DNA of 64,000 nucleotides from Kiloniellales bacterium (GCA_030064845.1 JASJEC010000008.1:59382-123381), one strand, 5' to 3'; counted from the stretch's first letter, positions 30,104 to 38,567 are shown. Notes: generated by a model from the letters alone, not told the origin. Made by a program: numbers and translations.

Positions 30104-30424
30104 TCAGCGGAACTCCTCGTCGCGCGATAGGGTCTTCTGCAGCCAGGGCAGCAGGGCGAGGGCGAGCCCGGGAATGCCGAAGGCGTAGAGCGCCGGCCAG
30201 AACAGCAGGGGGGAGAGCACATCGTCCCAGAGCGCGACCGAGACGTAGCGCTCGACCACGGCCTGGTAGAGGTTGAGACTGCCCGGGTGGAGCTTGAACC
30301 ACAGCTCGCCCCAGGTCGACAGCTTGAAGCTCCCGGTCGAGAAGAACTGCGCCAGGTCGTAAGCGAGCGCCCCCACCGCAGGGATGATCAGCAGATAGCC
30401 GATCATGCTGAGCAGGAAGATCAT
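30104..30424 (-). CDS. Small hypothetical membrane protein
   Basis: 106 residues with two hydrophobic segments (about 1-28 and 70-92) joined by an amphipathic stretch (FKLSTWGELWFKLHPGSLNLYQAVVERY). The ATG is preceded by AGGACGAGGACGC. This type recurs in alphaproteobacteria without assigned function. It lies downstream of bciA on the same strand after 137 bases and converges with lepA. Confidence 0.6.
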   Translation of the reverse strand: MIFLLSMIGYLLIIPAVGALAYDLAQFFSTGSFKLSTWGELWFKLHPGSLNLYQAVVERYVSVALWDDVLSPLLFWPALYAFGIPGLALALLPWLQKTLSRDEEFR

Positions 30425-30561
30425 CTGCGTCCTCGTCCTTTTCCTGCCAGGCCGCCGTCGCGGGCTCGGGCGGAGGATCGCCGCGCAATCTTAACGGACT
30501 ATAGATTCTACACCGCTTTGGGCCGGTGCTAAACGGTCTTCGATCGAGCAGGGTGGCGAGT

Positions 30562-31566
30562 TTAGAACACCTTGTGCGCGCCGCGATCGACCGAGGCCTT
30601 CCCGGCGACCAGCGCCGCGTAGAAATCGAACAGAGTGGTGGCGCCGGTCGAGGGGGTCCGGGCGGCGTCATAGGCGCCGCTCTCGGGGTCGAGGACCAGC
30701 ATGGACTCGGTCGCGTAGTAGCGGCCGATGCGGGCGAGCTCGGCCTTCTCCTTCAGGGGTGGAAACAGCGTGCCGAGGGCCGCGAGCGTCCACACGGCCA
30801 CGTCGAGCAGCGCGACCGGCACCTCGGTAAAGCGGGGCTCCTGGCCGGCGAGCGCGAAGAGTCGCTCGCCCTGCTCCCGGGGCGTAATCGCGGGCCCGGG
30901 CCCGCCGATCGGCAGGACCCGGTTGCGCAGCGCCGGATCGTCGAGGCAGTCGGCCAGATAGCTGCCCAGGTCCGCGTCGCTGATCGGCTTGCAGGCGGTC
31001 AGGCGCCCGTCCCCGAAGAGCAGGTAGGACTTGCCGCGCCTGACCCGCTCGAGCTGGCCGGAGAGCGACTTGAAGAAGGCCGTGGGCCGGACGATGGAGT
31101 AGGCGAGACCGGACGCCATGAGCTCTTCCTCGAAGGCGAGCTTGGCCCTTTGGAAGGCGAGCCGGGGCTTCTGAACGCAGATCGCCGATAACAGGACGAA
31201 GTGTTCGACGCCGGCGGCGGCCGCCGCCGCCAGGGCGTTCGCGTGGGCTTCGTAGTCGACTGCCCAGGCGTCCTTCGGCGCGCCGGTCCGCGAGGCCATG
31301 CAGGAAACGACGGCCTGGACCGCGTCGCCGCCGAAGCCGTCGCGGGCCAGCGAGGCCGGGTCGGTCGGGTCGCCGAAGCGCAGCTCCGCGCCGCCGAGGG
31401 CGGGATCGACCGCCGCGCCCTTCGGCCGGGGGCGGAGGAAACAAACGACCTCGTGGCCGCGGGCCATCAGGGCCTGTACCGTCGCCTTGCCGATCGTCCC
31501 CGTCCCGCCCAGCACCAGGACGCGGCGCGGGTTGGGGGACCGCGCGTCTCTTGCCCGCCGGTTCAT
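30562..31566 (-). CDS. bciA: Divinyl (proto)chlorophyllide 8-vinyl reductase, BciA type
   Basis: Reduces the C8 vinyl group of the chlorophyll(ide) precursor with NADPH. 334 residues, atypical SDR. The Rossmann motif is VLVLGGTGTIGKATV near residue 16. BciA-type segments: SCMASRTGAPKDAWAVDYEA, LLSAICVQKPRLAFQRAKLAFE, YSIVRPTAFFKSLSGQLERV, TACKPISDADLGSYLADCLD and LPIGGPGPAITPREQGE. These are far more specific than a generic NmrA-like protein. It is the last gene of the bchE-bchJ-hemN-bciA run; AGAGG precedes the ATG. Confidence 0.9.
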   Translation of the reverse strand: MNRRARDARSPNPRRVLVLGGTGTIGKATVQALMARGHEVVCFLRPRPKGAAVDPALGGAELRFGDPTDPASLARDGFGGDAVQAVVSCMASRTGAPKDAWAVDYEAHANALAAAAAAGVEHFVLLSAICVQKPRLAFQRAKLAFEEELMASGLAYSIVRPTAFFKSLSGQLERVRRGKSYLLFGDGRLTACKPISDADLGSYLADCLDDPALRNRVLPIGGPGPAITPREQGERLFALAGQEPRFTEVPVALLDVAVWTLAALGTLFPPLKEKAELARIGRYYATESMLVLDPESGAYDAARTPSTGATTLFDFYAALVAGKASVDRGAHKVF

Positions 31567-31633
31567 GACGACCTCTTATGCCGAAGCCGTCTTGCGGGCT
31601 CAACGCCGGACGGTGTCCGAGCCGCGCGGTCGG

Positions 31634-32983
31634 TCACACGGCCGCGGCGTGGCGCGCCTGCCGATGGGAGAGGTAGGCGTCGAACGCCGAGGCGACCACG
31701 CGCACCAGCGGCGTGCCCGCTTCGGTCACGCTGATCCGTCCGCCGTCGCGGACCACCAGACCGTCCTCGACCAAGTCCGCCAGCTCGGCCTCGCTTTCGG
31801 CGTACCAATCCTGGGGCGCGCCGAAACGATCCGCCGCCACGTCCAGGTCCACGGCGCCCCGGCACATCAGTGCTTCGATCACGTAGGCGCGCAGACCGTC
31901 TTCCCCGGTCAGCGCCAGGCCCTTGCCGACCGGCAGCACGCCGGCCTCCACCGCCCGGGCCCAGGCGCCGGTCTCCGTGATGTTCTGGACGAAGCCGGAC
32001 GGTGTCCGCCCGATCGAGCTCGCGCCGATCCCCAGCAGCGTGTCGGCGCCGTCGGTCGTGTAGCCCTGGAAGTTGCGCCGGAGCGTTCCCGCCGCGGCCG
32101 CGGTGGCCAGCGGGTCGCTCGGCAGCGCGAAGTGGTCCAGGCCGATGGCAACATAGCCGGCCTCGGTCAGGGCCTTCGCGGCTGCTTCGGCCTGGGCCAG
32201 GCGCGCCGCCGCGCCCGGCAGCGCCGCCTCGTCGATCAGGCGCTGCTTCTTGGCCATCCAGGGGACATGGGCGTAGCCGAAGAGCGCGAGCCGGTCCGGG
32301 CGCATCTCCACGCAGAGACGGATGGTGTCGAGCAGGGTCTCGACGGTCTGGTGCGGCAGGCCGTAGATCAGGTCGAAGTTGATCGCCGAGACCCCGGCCT
32401 CGCGCAGGCGCTCGACGCAGTTCGACACCATGGCCGGCGGCTGCAGGCGGTTGATCGCGGCCTGCACCTTGGCGTCGAACTCCTGCACCCCGATGCTGGC
32501 GCGGTTGAAGCCGAGCCGTCCGAGCCGCGCGATCATTGCGCTGGTCAGCGTCCGCGGATCGCTCTCGATGGCGCGCTCGGCGCCGGGCGTCATGTCGAAA
32601 TGGGAGTCGACCGCCGCCATGGCCCGCTCGAGGTCGTCCGGCGTCAATGCGGTCGGCGTGCCGCCGCCCCAGTGCAGGTGCGAGACGGTCATGCGGCCCG
32701 GCAGATGCCCGGCCACAAGGCCGATCTCGTCGGTCAGCGTCGCGGCGTACTGCGCCACCGGCGCGTCGCGCGACGCAAGCTTCATGTTGCAGCCGCAGTA
32801 CCAGCAGACCCGGCGGCAGAACGGAACGTGCAGATAGAGCGAGACCGACTGGGCGGGGTCGAGCGCCTCGAGCCAGCCGGCATAGTCCCGGGCGCCCACC
32901 GCCTCGCTGAAATGGGGGGCGGTCGGGTAGCTGGTGTAGCGCGGGACCTTGCGAACCGCGTGTTTCTTCAGCTTGGCGTCCAT
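31634..32983 (-). CDS. hemN: Oxygen-independent coproporphyrinogen III oxidase
   Basis: Radical SAM enzyme that decarboxylates coproporphyrinogen III to protoporphyrinogen IX without oxygen, feeding heme and bacteriochlorophyll. 449 residues. The 4Fe-4S cysteines are Cys56, Cys60 and Cys63 in FCRRVCWYCGC; the start motif RYTSYPTAPHF and the HWGGGTPT and LIYGLPHQT segments mark true HemN rather than HemW. Its start overlaps the end of bchJ by 16 bases. Confidence 0.93.
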   Translation of the reverse strand: MDAKLKKHAVRKVPRYTSYPTAPHFSEAVGARDYAGWLEALDPAQSVSLYLHVPFCRRVCWYCGCNMKLASRDAPVAQYAATLTDEIGLVAGHLPGRMTVSHLHWGGGTPTALTPDDLERAMAAVDSHFDMTPGAERAIESDPRTLTSAMIARLGRLGFNRASIGVQEFDAKVQAAINRLQPPAMVSNCVERLREAGVSAINFDLIYGLPHQTVETLLDTIRLCVEMRPDRLALFGYAHVPWMAKKQRLIDEAALPGAAARLAQAEAAAKALTEAGYVAIGLDHFALPSDPLATAAAAGTLRRNFQGYTTDGADTLLGIGASSIGRTPSGFVQNITETGAWARAVEAGVLPVGKGLALTGEDGLRAYVIEALMCRGAVDLDVAADRFGAPQDWYAESEAELADLVEDGLVVRDGGRISVTEAGTPLVRVVASAFDAYLSHRQARHAAAV

Positions 32984-33603
32984 GGTCTCTCTCGACTCGT
33001 CGGCAGGTGGATCTCGAAACGGCAGGCGCCGCCGGTGCCGCCGCAGGCGGCGTGGACGACGGCGGCGCCCGGAGCGGTCAGCCGGTCGAACAGGCGCGCG
33101 AAGACCGCACGGTGCCAGACGCAGCCCGGCATCCGCAAGGGATTGTCCGCGATCGAGATGGCGTAGGTCGGCCGGGCCGCGGTCTCGCAGCGTCCCGAGC
33201 CGGCAAAGGTCCAGGCGTTGCGCTCGATCGCGCGCAGCAGGAGCCTGGCGCCGAGCGCTCGCGGCGCCAGGCGGAGCGCCAGGCGGGCGGCGGCCGGGAT
33301 CCGGTTGGCAATGACGTAGTCCGCGGTGCGGCGCCCGGCCTCGACCGCGACGCGCCGCGCGGACTCGGCCGGCAGGACCTGCCAGAGCGCCCGGAACAGC
33401 GCCGCCGGCACGGCCTCGTCGACCATCTCGTCCGGCGCCGCGTCGAGCAGTTCCAGGTAGCCCGCCCGGGTGAAGACCATCTCCGCCTCCGTGCGCCCCC
33501 GCGCCGTGAGCGCCGCGCCGAGCTGGATCACGGCGTTGGGGCCGACCCGTCCGCGCGTCGCGGCCGGTGCCGCCGCGGCGGGGCCTGCGCCTTCGCCTCC
33601 CAA
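32968..33603 (-). CDS. bchJ: BchJ, V4R-domain protein of bacteriochlorophyll synthesis
   Basis: About 211 residues, the normal BchJ length. It contains VGPNAVIQLGAAL, DEMVDEAVPAALFRAL, GRRTADYVIANRIPAAARL and a C-terminal Cys-containing V4R domain (IADNPLRMPGCVWHRAVF, ACGGTGGACRFEI). BchJ was once called a 4-vinyl reductase; today it is viewed as an accessory, perhaps substrate-carrier, protein, and BciA does the reduction. The start is uncertain: TTG at 33603, 4 bases after the bchE stop, gives the expected length. Longer versions would read through the bchE tail in another frame and are rejected. Confidence 0.82.
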   Translation of the reverse strand: MGGEGAGPAAAAPAATRGRVGPNAVIQLGAALTARGRTEAEMVFTRAGYLELLDAAPDEMVDEAVPAALFRALWQVLPAESARRVAVEAGRRTADYVIANRIPAAARLALRLAPRALGARLLLRAIERNAWTFAGSGRCETAARPTYAISIADNPLRMPGCVWHRAVFARLFDRLTAPGAAVVHAACGGTGGACRFEIHLPTSRERPWTPS

Positions 33604-33607
33604 GACC

Positions 33608-35299
33608 CTAGTCCCCGGCGACCGGGGCGGCGCGGTTCTCCGGCAGCTGCTGGTCGCCGCCGCCGCAGGCTCTGACCTCGGCCGCGACCGGGGCGGCCAG
33701 GTTCTCCGGCAGCTGCTGGTCGCCGCCGCCGCAGGCCCTGACCTCGGCCGCCCCGCGCCGGGCCTTGGCGCGGGCCGCACGGTCCGCCGCCGCCTCCCAG
33801 TCCTCCATCTGCGCCGGCGCGATCTTGCGCGTCCGGTCGAAATGGAAATCGACTTTCGACTTCGACTGGGGCCCCCAATAGTTGACCTTGCCGAGGTCGT
33901 AGAACTTCCGCTGGAAGCCGGCCTTGAGAAAAGCTTTCAGGCAGCCCAGCAGATAGCGCCGGCGGAAGCCGGTGCCGCGCCAGGGATAGTGGAACAGCGC
34001 CTTGCGACTGTAGAACCGGCGGTAGTTGTGCATGACCCGGTCGAGCAGCGTCGCGCGGTCCATCGCTGCCGGCGCCATGATCGGCGTGACGAAGTTGTAT
34101 TTCGAGAAGTCGAAGACCTCGACCTTCTCCTTCAGCTCCTGGAACAGCGAGGTGAAGGGCCAGGGCGTGTACATGGCCCAGTTGGCGAGGTCCGGCTGCC
34201 ATTCCCAGGCCATCTGGAAGGTCTCTTCCAGGGTCTCCGGCGTCTCGTTGTCGAGGCCGACGATGAACTGCGCCTCGACGAAGATGTCGGCCTCCCTGAG
34301 CAGCCGGATCGCTTCCCTGTTGTCGGCGACCCGCGTCTCCTTGTTGAACTGGTCGAGCTTCAGCTGGGCCGCCGCCTCGGTGCCGAGCGAGACGTGCACC
34401 AGGCCGGCCTTGCGGTAGAGCGGCAGCAGGGCCTTGTCGCGCATGATGTCCGTGACCCGCGTATTGATGCCCCACTTCACCTTGTCGGGCAGGTCGCGGG
34501 CGATCAGCTCCTCGCAGAACTGGATGAACTTCTTGCGGTTAATCGTCGGTTCCTCGTCGGCCAGGATGAAGAAGCCGATGCCGTAGTCGTTCACGAGGCG
34601 CTCGATCTCGTCGACCACCTTGACCGGGTTGCGCACCCGGTAGTCGCGCCAGAACTTCCACTGGGAACAGAACGAGCAGGTGAAGGGACAGCCTCGCGCC
34701 ATGTTGGGGATGGCGACCCGCGCGCCGAGCGGCACGTAGATGTACTTCTCCCACTCCAGGATCGACCAGTCCGGGTTGATCGCGTCGAGCTCCTTGACCG
34801 TCGGCGCCGCCTGGGTGGCGACGATCTGCTCGCCTTCGCGGAATGCCAGACCCTTGATTTTCTCCCGGTCCTGCGGCCAGCGGCCTTCGTCGATGGTGCG
34901 GATCAGCGCGCGGAAGATCTCCTCGCCCTCGCCTCTGACGATGACGTCGATCCAGGGCGCCTCCGACAGGACCTGCTTGTACATGAAGGTCGCGTGGATG
35001 CCGCCCAGCACGCGGACCGCGCCCGGGCAGACGTCGCGCGCGATGGCCAGCACGTCCTCGGCCTTGTAGATCGACGGCGTGATCGCGGTCGTCCCGACGA
35101 CGTCCGGCTGCAGCGCCGCCAGGCGGTCGCGCAGCTCGTCGTCGCCGACGTTGTTGGTCATCGCGTCGATGAAGTGGACGTCGTCGAACCCGGCGTCGCG
35201 AAGGTGGCCGGCGAGATAGGCGGCCCAGGCGGGCGGCCAGTTGCCGGCGATCTCGGCGCCGCCGGAATGGTAGTTCGGGTGAACGAGCACGATGCGCAT
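33608..35299 (-). CDS. bchE: Anaerobic Mg-protoporphyrin IX monomethyl ester oxidative cyclase
   Basis: Forms the isocyclic ring E of bacteriochlorophyll using water-derived oxygen. 563 residues: N-terminal B12-binding-like domain ([20 protein letters not shown]), radical SAM core with Cys204, Cys208 and Cys211 in [12 protein letters not shown], and a C-terminal domain with [23 protein letters not shown] 35299 follows AAGGAGAG; an ATG at 35365 would overlap the FNR box and is rejected. The C-terminus ends in two nearly identical 22-residue units ([12 protein letters not shown]). It leads the bch operon and has FNR and PpsR-type sites in front. Confidence 0.96.
   Translation of the reverse strand: MRIVLVHPNYHSGGAEIAGNWPPAWAAYLAGHLRDAGFDDVHFIDAMTNNVGDDELRDRLAALQPDVVGTTAITPSIYKAEDVLAIARDVCPGAVRVLGGIHATFMYKQVLSEAPWIDVIVRGEGEEIFRALIRTIDEGRWPQDREKIKGLAFREGEQIVATQAAPTVKELDAINPDWSILEWEKYIYVPLGARVAIPNMARGCPFTCSFCSQWKFWRDYRVRNPVKVVDEIERLVNDYGIGFFILADEEPTINRKKFIQFCEELIARDLPDKVKWGINTRVTDIMRDKALLPLYRKAGLVHVSLGTEAAAQLKLDQFNKETRVADNREAIRLLREADIFVEAQFIVGLDNETPETLEETFQMAWEWQPDLANWAMYTPWPFTSLFQELKEKVEVFDFSKYNFVTPIMAPAAMDRATLLDRVMHNYRRFYSRKALFHYPWRGTGFRRRYLLGCLKAFLKAGFQRKFYDLGKVNYWGPQSKSKVDFHFDRTRKIAPAQMEDWEAAADRAARAKARRGAAEVRACGGGDQQLPENLAAPVAAEVRACGGGDQQLPENRAAPVAGD
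33618..33749 (-). repeat. Tandem 66-base duplication in the bchE 3' end
   Basis: Two copies, 33618-33683 and 33684-33749, differing at 3 of 66 bases. In frame they encode two 22-residue copies beginning [10 protein letters not shown] at the end of BchE. The low divergence suggests a recent duplication. Confidence 0.9.
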
Positions 35300-35314
35300 G
35301 AGCGGCTCTCCTTG

Positions 35315-35332
35315 TGTCAAGTAAATTTGACA
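35315..35332. promoter_or_regulatory. PpsR/CrtJ-type binding site upstream of bchE
   Basis: TGTCAAGTAAATTTGACA is a perfect TGT-N12-ACA and a near-complete palindrome (extended TGTG...CACA at 35313-35334). It lies 16 bases before the bchE start codon, next to the Shine-Dalgarno, where binding would block transcription. PpsR/CrtJ represses bch genes in aerobic purple bacteria; its action here is inferred from the match. Confidence 0.8.
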
Positions 35333-35351
35333 CAAAAGCCGTCCAATGTCT

Positions 35352-35365
35352 TTGACATAAATCAA
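35352..35365. promoter_or_regulatory. FNR/FnrL box upstream of bchE
   Basis: On the minus strand TTGATTTATGTCAA, matching TTGAT-N4-ATCAA at 9 of 10 positions. Its centre is about 59 bases before the bchE ATG. A class II promoter (FNR at -41.5) would put the RNA start near 35317, so the PpsR-type site would cover it. Oxygen-sensing activation of bchE by FnrL is established in Rhodobacter. Confidence 0.75.
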
Positions 35366-35411
35366 ATTGTGCGCGGCGACGCCGGGTCCGAACGCCGGCG
35401 TCCTGCCCCAA

Positions 35412-35520
35412 CGTCACCCTTCGACAAGCTCAGGGTGAGGGCAAGGTGTTTCAAGCAGTCTCCCTCATCCGCGCGTAGCGCCGGGCCTACGCCCCCTTGT
35501 CGAAGGATGACCGCGATCAA
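35412..35520. repeat. Dispersed palindromic intergenic repeat, copy C (inverted)
   Basis: Begins GTCACCCTTCGACAAGCTCA and ends CTTGTCGAAGGATGACCGCG, with CCCTCATCCGCGCG inside. Its reverse complement is close to copy D, including the GGGGGCGTAGGCCCGGCGC segment. It lies between the lyase gene and the bchE control region. Confidence 0.85.
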
Positions 35521-35547
35521 GTACTCAAAAGTTGCTCAGCCCCCCAG

Positions 35548-36507
35548 CTAGGCGGACAGCCGCGCGACGCCCGGTTCCTGGACCCAGCCCCGGTACCAGG
35601 CCTTGAACAGCTGCAGCTGCCGGGCCGCGTAGTTCGCCTGGCTCGCGGAGAGCGCGTCGCTCTCGTTGAAGTGCAGCGCGTAGGCGGCATCGCCCTCCAG
35701 GACCATGAGGTGCTTGTAGTAGAGCACCAGGTCCGGGCCCTCGTCGAAGGACGACAGCACGGCCAGCGCGCTGTCCAGCTCGCGCGCCCGCGTGCGCGCC
35801 TCGGCGTCGCCGGCGGCCGCCTGCTCGCACAGCGAGACCAGGTGCAGGATCTCGCGCGGCAGCACGTTACCGATCCCGGTGATCGCCCCGGTTGCCCCGC
35901 AGTTGACGTAGCCGTGGAACACCTGGGTGTCGACCCCGACCAGGAGCGAGACGTCGTCGTCCCGGCTGGTGATGTGCTCGGCCGCGTAGCGCAGCGACTC
36001 GGCCCCGCCGAACTCCTTGAAGCCGATCAGGTTCGGGTGGTCGCGCCGGAGCTCGAAGAAGAGCTCGGCCCGGGTCTCGAAGCCGTAGTAGGGGCTGTTG
36101 TAGATCACCGCCGGCAGCGCGGGGGCCGCGCCCAGGACGCCGGCGAAGTGGGCCCGCTGGGCGCTGGGCGCGGTGCCCCGCGACAGCACGCGGGGAATGA
36201 CCATCAGCCCCTTGGCGCCGACCCGCTCGGCGTGGGCGGCGTGGGCGGCGGCCCGCGCCGGGTTCTGCGCCCCGGTGCCGACGATCACCGGCAGACCGGC
36301 CGCGACCAGGCGCTCGACGCCCTCCTGGCGCTCTTCATCGGTCAAGAGCGGCCAGTCGCCCATGGAGCCGCAGTAGACCAGCGAGGACATGCCGGTCCCG
36401 ATCAGTTCCTGGCCCTTGCGGACCAGGGCCTCGAAGTCCGGCGTCCGGTCCGCCCCGCAGGGCGTCATCAGCGCGGGGATGCAGCCGGTGAATACGGTGG
36501 AATCCAT
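35548..36507 (-). CDS. DapA/NAL-family Schiff-base lyase or aldolase
   Basis: 319-residue TIM-barrel protein of the dihydrodipicolinate synthase/N-acetylneuraminate lyase family. Start region TGCIPALMTPCGADRTPDFEAL; the catalytic Tyr lies in VIYNSPYYGF and the Schiff-base Lys in LIGFKEFGG. DapA itself has a YNVPxRT-like segment, so lysine synthesis is unlikely; relatives act on sugar acids or hydroxyproline intermediates. AGGAAGG precedes the ATG. It is a single gene next to tRNA-Ser, so context gives no substrate. Confidence 0.83.
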   Translation of the reverse strand: MDSTVFTGCIPALMTPCGADRTPDFEALVRKGQELIGTGMSSLVYCGSMGDWPLLTDEERQEGVERLVAAGLPVIVGTGAQNPARAAAHAAHAERVGAKGLMVIPRVLSRGTAPSAQRAHFAGVLGAAPALPAVIYNSPYYGFETRAELFFELRRDHPNLIGFKEFGGAESLRYAAEHITSRDDDVSLLVGVDTQVFHGYVNCGATGAITGIGNVLPREILHLVSLCEQAAAGDAEARTRARELDSALAVLSSFDEGPDLVLYYKHLMVLEGDAAYALHFNESDALSASQANYAARQLQLFKAWYRGWVQEPGVARLSA

Positions 36508-36661
36508 CTCGTCCTTCCTCCCACGGTCGGATGTCCCGCGGCCGCAGGATAACCCAGTCCGCCGGCCGCGTCTCGCCGCATGGGTGGGCCGGCACCGGAT
36601 CGGGCAAGAAACGGCGCCGTTGCGCGGCCGCGCCGCCTGGGCTAGGTTTCGCGCCGCCCGC

Positions 36662-36751
36662 GGAGGGGTGGCCGAGTGGCTTAAGGCGCACGCCTGGAAC
36701 GCGTGTGGGCGGGAAACCGTCTCGTGGGTTCGAATCCCACCCCCTCCGCCA
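36662..36751 (+). tRNA. tRNA-Ser(GGA)
   Basis: A 90-base type II tRNA. Acceptor stem GGAGGGG (36662-36668) pairs with CCCCTCC (36741-36747); discriminator G and encoded CCA end at 36751. D arm GCCGAGTGGC region; anticodon stem CACGC/GCGTG around loop CTGGAAC, anticodon GGA; long variable arm; T loop GGTTCGAATCC. It reads UCC/UCU Ser codons. Confidence 0.97.
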
Positions 36752-36760
36752 TCCTGCTTC

Positions 36761-36942
36761 GCGCGCCGCGCTTCGCAGGATTGGCTGCGAGCCCAGAAGC
36801 GAAGCAGGATGCCCTTCGAAGCTTTAGCGAAGAAGGGCTTTTTCCCGCGCACTCTGTCGCATCGCGCGCCGCGCTTTGCAGGATTTGCTGCGAACCCAGA
36901 AGCGAAGCAGGATGCCCTTCGAAGCTTTAGCGAAGAAGGGCT
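36761..36942. repeat. Two direct 79-base repeats just downstream of tRNA-Ser
   Basis: Copies 36761-36839 and 36864-36942 start GCGCGCCGCGCTT and end CGAAGAAGGGCT, differing at a handful of bases. Each contains CAGAAGCGAAGCAGGATGCC and an internal inverted pair CCCTTCGAAGCTTT/AGCGAAGAAGGG. No integrase or island follows, so this is not evidence for an attachment site. Confidence 0.85.
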
Positions 36943-36984
36943 CTCTCCAAGCACTTCTGACCGCCCACCGCCACGCGCCCCCCG

Positions 36985-37992
36985 TCACTCTTTCGGCGGC
37001 GGACCGAGCAGCACCGCGACCGGGCGCGTGGCATTGCTGGTCTCCAGGCCCGCCTTGACCGCCATGGTAAGAGGAACGCTGAGCAACATGCCGAGCGGAC
37101 CCAGCAGCCAGCCCCAGAAGATCAGCGACAGGACGACGACCAGCGGGGAGATGCCGAGGCCCTGGCCGAGGAACCGCGGCTCGATGACGTTGGAGACGCC
37201 GACGTTGATGACGATGTAGCCGACGGCCGTCACGGCGGCGATCCCGGGCCCGAGCAGGATGAAGGCCAGGATGACCCCCGGGACCGCGGCGACGATCGAG
37301 CCGATCGCCGGCACGAAGTTCAGGAAGAAGGCGAGCAGGCCCATGAAGAGCGCGTTGTCGATCTCCAGGAGCCAGAGCCAGCCCACGACCAGCGCGCCGG
37401 TCAACAGGCTCATCAAGGTCTTCAGGGTGACGTAGCGGCGCACGTCCTCGAAGTTGCGGTCGAGCGCCTCGATGCCCTTCTCGGAGATGCCGGGGATCGC
37501 GCGGATCTTCAGGTGCAGGCCGCTCGCCTCGACCAGCATGAAGGCGACCACGATGAAGATTAGGATCGCCTGCCCCAGCGTCGAGCTGAGGGCCCGGGCC
37601 AGCGTGCCGGCGTAGCGCATGGCGAAGTTCGGGTCGAGGTTCTCCGCGACGAACTCCTCCGGCGGGCTGATGCCGACGGACGCGAGCCATCTCCAAAGGG
37701 CGTCGAGCTGTGCCCGGAGCCCCGCCTCGTAGGCGGGCAGGGCGGCGGCGAACTGGTCCAGCGACGCGCGCAGGATGGTGACGGCGAGAATACAGAGCAC
37801 CGCCAGTGCGGCGAACATCACGGTGAGCGCGATGGCGTCGTGGATGCCTTTCTGCTTCATGTAGGCGAAGGGCGGCCCCAGGACTATTCCCAGGAAGACG
37901 GCCAGCAGGAAAGGCACGACCAGCGTGGCGGCGGCCTTGATTCCCGCGAAGACGACGATGAGGCAAGCGGTGATAATGAGAGCCCGGGTCAT
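36985..37992 (-). CDS. AI-2E family transporter (PerM/TqsA-like)
   Basis: 335-residue inner-membrane protein with about 8 helices. Family marks: VVPFLLAVFLGIVLGPPFAYMKQKG near the start, and LLAFFLNFVPAIGSIVAAVPGVILAF plus NVIEPRFLGQGLGISPLVVVLSLIFWGWLLGP-type segments at the end (the G-P-x-G/I and N-x-x-x-P motifs). Despite the name, most members have no proven AI-2 role and some are cation/proton antiporters. Start ATG 37992 has AGGA upstream; the longer ATG at 38031 is less likely. Confidence 0.88.
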   Translation of the reverse strand: MTRALIITACLIVVFAGIKAAATLVVPFLLAVFLGIVLGPPFAYMKQKGIHDAIALTVMFAALAVLCILAVTILRASLDQFAAALPAYEAGLRAQLDALWRWLASVGISPPEEFVAENLDPNFAMRYAGTLARALSSTLGQAILIFIVVAFMLVEASGLHLKIRAIPGISEKGIEALDRNFEDVRRYVTLKTLMSLLTGALVVGWLWLLEIDNALFMGLLAFFLNFVPAIGSIVAAVPGVILAFILLGPGIAAVTAVGYIVINVGVSNVIEPRFLGQGLGISPLVVVLSLIFWGWLLGPLGMLLSVPLTMAVKAGLETSNATRPVAVLLGPPPKE

Positions 37993-38189
37993 GGCACATC
38001 CTGTTCCGCGAAAGCCGGCCCTCAATATCACAGTTCGGGCCGGATTGACCCCTCAGATGGATCGCGTCGGTGTTCACCCATGAAGCGGCAGCGTGGCCGT
38101 CTCGTGCAGCGGTTCCCGCGATTTCATCAGACCCGGATCTGATCTAGGCTATTCGAACGATCCACACGGCTTCGCGGGAACTCTCATCG

Positions 38190-38567
38190 ATGGAAGAAAC
38201 GAAGATAACGGCCAAGCTGCCCAGCCTGGACGTCGAGATTACGCGGCGCGAGCTGCCGGAGCAGAACGCCGAGACGATCACGCTCCGCATGACCGCTGTC
38301 CCGTCATTCGACGCCGTCTTCGGCAGTTTGACGAAGCCGGGAAACCTGCCGCTGCTGCCCTTCGACCCCGACTCGCCGATCAACCCCTGGCCGATGAACC
38401 CCTGGCCGATGAACCCCTGGCTGTTGAATCCCTGGCTGGGCGGCTGGTCGGCACCCATGGCCGCGTGGAGCCGGTGGGCCGAGATTGCCTGGGCACCTTG
38501 GCTAGAGGCGATGTCGCCCCTGGTGACGCTTACGCACCAAGACGAGAACGAAAGCCCTCAAGAGTAG
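38190..38567 (+). CDS. Hypothetical protein with N-P-W tandem repeats
   Basis: 125 residues. The first half (MEETKITAKLPSLDVEITRRE) is ordinary soluble sequence. The middle has four tandem copies of an N-P-W-x-x unit (NPWPM, NPWPM, NPWLL, NPWLG), followed by a Trp-rich stretch (GGWSAPMAAWSRWAEIAWAPW) and an acidic tail. There is no signal peptide or long membrane helix. The repeat is also visible as DNA (15-base units AACCCCTGGCCGATG). I know no family for it; it may be a small amphipathic protein. Confidence 0.6.
   Translation: MEETKITAKLPSLDVEITRRELPEQNAETITLRMTAVPSFDAVFGSLTKPGNLPLLPFDPDSPINPWPMNPWPMNPWLLNPWLGGWSAPMAAWSRWAEIAWAPWLEAMSPLVTLTHQDENESPQE

Noticed and set aside
33604..33780. 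N-terminal extension of BchJ
   Set aside because: It would be read out of frame through the duplicated bchE tail and gives a repetitive Arg/Pro/Ala-rich sequence.
35300..35365. Longer BchE starting at the ATG ending at 35365
   Set aside because: That segment is the FNR box and PpsR-type site; the ATG at 35299 has a strong Shine-Dalgarno and matches the family start.
35548..36507. dapA (4-hydroxy-tetrahydrodipicolinate synthase)
   Set aside because: The active-site segments differ from DapA and no lysine genes are nearby; only the family is assigned.
36761..36942. CRISPR array
   Set aside because: Only two 79-base units, internally palindromic, with one short spacer and no cas genes.
36662..36984. 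tRNA-Ser as integration site of a genomic island
   Set aside because: No integrase, no copy of the tRNA 3' end downstream, and the following genes are ordinary.
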